The notes under the pieces are model-generated. The model saw nothing but the letters and a program-made list of their open reading frames with translations, was not told where the DNA came from and searched no databases. Shown here one piece after another: positions 13,640 to 14,848 of a stretch of DNA of 14,848 bases. The translations under genes and the position numbers were made by a program. The number at the start of each line of letters is the position of its first letter. The first letter of the stretch is position 1. The DNA is taken from NCBI GenBank assembly GCA_900547455.1, contig URGV01000046.1, forward strand, positions 1-14,848, read 5' to 3'. Origin of the DNA: an uncultured Oscillospiraceae bacterium. Lineage in GTDB: Bacteria; Bacillota; Clostridia; Oscillospirales; Ruminococcaceae.

Positions 13640-14681
13640 GCGGGTATTGGTTGCGGTCAGCGGCGGGGTGGATTCAGCGGTCGCCGTCCACCTGCTGCGC
13701 CAGCAGGGATATGAAGTCGAGGGCATCATCCTCGAATTTTCCCCCGCACACAAGGCGGCGGTCGAGCAGGCCAAGGTGGTGGCCGAACAGCTGGGCATCC
13801 GCCTGCATGTCCGAGAGTGCCACAGGGAGTTTGAGCAGAATGTCATCCTGCCCTTCTGCCGGGAATACAAGGCCGGGCGCACCCCCAATCCCTGCATCCT
13901 CTGCAACCCCTCCACCAAGTTTGGCCTCATCTGTCAGGCCGCCAAGGAGATGGGCTTTGACTTCATCGCCACCGGACACTATGCCCGCATCGACCACCAG
14001 GCCGACGGTACGGCGGTGCTGCAAAAATCCTCCTGCCTGGAGCGGGACCAGTCCTACATGCTTTACCGCTTAAGCCAGGAGCAGCTGGCGATGCTGCTGC
14101 TGCCGCTGGAGGGCCTGGAGAAGCCGCAGGTGCGTGAGATTGCGCGGCAGCTGGGGCTTGTCTGCGCCGACGCGCCGGACAGCCAGGAAATCTGCTGGCT
14201 GCCGGACGGGGACTACGCGGCCTTCATCGAGCGGACGCTCGGCAAGAGCGAGCCGGGAGACTTTGTCTCACCGGACGGGCAGGTCTGCGGCCGGCACAAG
14301 GGCCTTCTGCACTACACTGTCGGGCAGCGCAAGCATCTGGGGGTAGCGCTGGGGTATCCGGTCTTTATCAAGGAGATCGACCCGGAACAAAACCGCATCT
14401 ACCTTGCCCGCACCGGGGAGGAATATGCCGGCGGGGTGCTGCTGACCGACTGCGTCATCCAGCCCAACCCCTGGCTCAGCGCCGAACAGAAAACCGCCCA
14501 CGTTCTGGTGAAGGTGCGCTCCCGCGCGCCGGACGCCCCCGCGACGGTCACCCTGCTGGGCGACGGGCGGGCGCAGGTGGTCTTTGATACGCCGCAGCGC
14601 GCGCCCGCACCGGGGCAGTCCTGCGTCATTTACCGCGGCCCCGCGGTGCTGGGGGGCGGGTTTATTCAGCGTCAGATTTAG
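13629..14681 (+). CDS. mnmA: tRNA-specific 2-thiouridylase MnmA
   Basis: MnmA adenylates U34 of Lys, Glu and Gln tRNAs and replaces its oxygen with sulfur, giving s2U34. The 350-residue product has the PP-loop SGGVDS (11-16), AGRTPNPCILCN (82-93) with the nucleophilic cysteine at C92, FIATGHYARI (112-121), RDQSYMLYRLS (139-149), and the second cysteine C189 in DSQEICWLPDGDYAAF. HYTVGQRKHLGVALG (228-242) and the C-terminal barrel ending VLGGGFIQ follow. The loop after the second strand is about eight residues shorter than in Escherichia coli MnmA, and CNKEIKF there is CNPSTKF here, so it is a somewhat divergent member. ATG at 13629 lies inside the end of iscU, with GGAGG 6 nt upstream, indicating coupling. 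Placement behind iscS-iscU fits persulfide supply from IscS. Confidence 0.95.
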   Translation: MSTKRVLVAVSGGVDSAVAVHLLRQQGYEVEGIILEFSPAHKAAVEQAKVVAEQLGIRLHVRECHREFEQNVILPFCREYKAGRTPNPCILCNPSTKFGLICQAAKEMGFDFIATGHYARIDHQADGTAVLQKSSCLERDQSYMLYRLSQEQLAMLLLPLEGLEKPQVREIARQLGLVCADAPDSQEICWLPDGDYAAFIERTLGKSEPGDFVSPDGQVCGRHKGLLHYTVGQRKHLGVALGYPVFIKEIDPEQNRIYLARTGEEYAGGVLLTDCVIQPNPWLSAEQKTAHVLVKVRSRAPDAPATVTLLGDGRAQVVFDTPQRAPAPGQSCVIYRGPAVLGGGFIQRQI

Positions 14682-14702
14682 CATCTGACAGGGCTTTCTT
14701 TT
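14671..14702 (+). terminator. Candidate terminator at the end of mnmA
   Basis: GTCAGAT (14671-14677) and ATCTGAC (14683-14689) form a 7-bp stem whose five-base loop contains the mnmA stop codon. AGGGC and then TTTCTTTT (14695-14702) follow. The stem is AT-rich and the T-run is offset by 5 nt, so efficiency is doubtful. The stronger hairpins that follow may help. Confidence 0.45.
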
Positions 14703-14704
14703 GC

Positions 14705-14829
14705 GAGGGGCGGCGCCCCTCTGCACACCCCTCTTGCGAGGAGGGTTGCACCCTCCTCTGCACTCCACCCTTGATGCAGGCGCTCCGCCCCGCACCCCGG
14801 GTGACTTTCCCGTCGCGGGGAAAGTCACC
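14705..14829. repeat. Array of three perfect hairpins, probable dispersed intergenic element
   Basis: Three stems follow each other. The first is GAGGGGC/GCCCCTC (14705-14721, 3-nt loop). The second is GAGGAGGGT/ACCCTCCTC (14738-14758, 3-nt loop). The third is GGTGACTTTCCC/GGGAAAGTCACC (14800-14811 and 14818-14829, 12 perfect pairs, 6-nt loop). TTGCGAGG precedes both of the first two stems, and the linker repeats CTCTGCACACC and CTCTGCACTCC after each. So the first two are diverged tandem copies of one unit of about 33 bp. None ends in a T-run. The element reaches nearly to the window edge, where it may continue. Confidence 0.6.
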
Positions 14830-14848
14830 AAAGGCGCGCCAAGGGCTG

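Noticed and set aside
1..14848. CRISPR array, tRNA or rRNA genes, transposase, toxin-antitoxin or phage-defence genes
   Set aside because: I looked for repeat-spacer patterns, cloverleaf-like ends and small paired ORFs on both strands and found none that hold up. The window is housekeeping genes plus short palindromic repeats.

Overview
The window looks like a chromosomal housekeeping segment from a GC-rich Gram-positive anaerobe of the class Clostridia, most likely Oscillospiraceae/Ruminococcaceae. The grounds are the gene set (RNase J, the c-di-AMP phosphodiesterase GdpP, a NifS-type cysteine desulfurase with a short IscU, TilS-Hpt-FtsH), strong AGGAGG-type ribosome binding sites, and consensus sigma-A promoters with 17-bp spacers. 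The genus is not decidable from this sequence.

Layout. Positions 1-665 hold no intact gene: a cluster of helically phased TGATAC repeats, several perfect inverted repeats, a short 3' remnant of what looks like a tyrosine-phosphatase gene (minus strand), and two diverged copies of a palindromic repeat. From 666 to about 11076 a single minus-strand block reads, in transcription order: long leader - rnjA (RNase J) - gdpP - rplI - dnaB - tilS - hpt - ftsH - intrinsic terminator (666-697). Spacing is tight: there is an 11-nt overlap between dnaB and tilS, a 4-nt ATGA overlap between tilS and hpt, and the other gaps are under 90 nt. A near-perfect promoter at 11083-11111 is the only strong minus-strand promoter I recognise, so this may be one transcript of about 10.4 kb. 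It joins two clusters that are separate but both origin-proximal in Bacillus subtilis: yybT(gdpP)-rplI-dnaC and tilS-hprT-ftsH.

Divergently, on the plus strand, rnhA (RNase HI) has its own promoter (11225-11253). It is followed by iscS-iscU-mnmA, driven by another consensus promoter (11843-11871). These three genes form a sulfur-relay operon: IscS takes sulfur from cysteine, IscU is the Fe-S scaffold, and MnmA puts sulfur on wobble U34 of tRNA. With TilS (lysidine at C34 of tRNA-Ile), the window encodes two different wobble-base modifying enzymes. The 3' end (14671-14829) is an array of four hairpins that looks like a dispersed intergenic repeat.

No CRISPR array, tRNA, rRNA, transposase, phage gene or obviously new multi-gene system was seen. 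The least ordinary items are the phased repeats at 24-63, the roughly 335-nt structured leader of rnjA, the about 100-residue basic N-terminal extension of RNase J, the merged seven-gene operon, and the repeat-like hairpin arrays at both ends.
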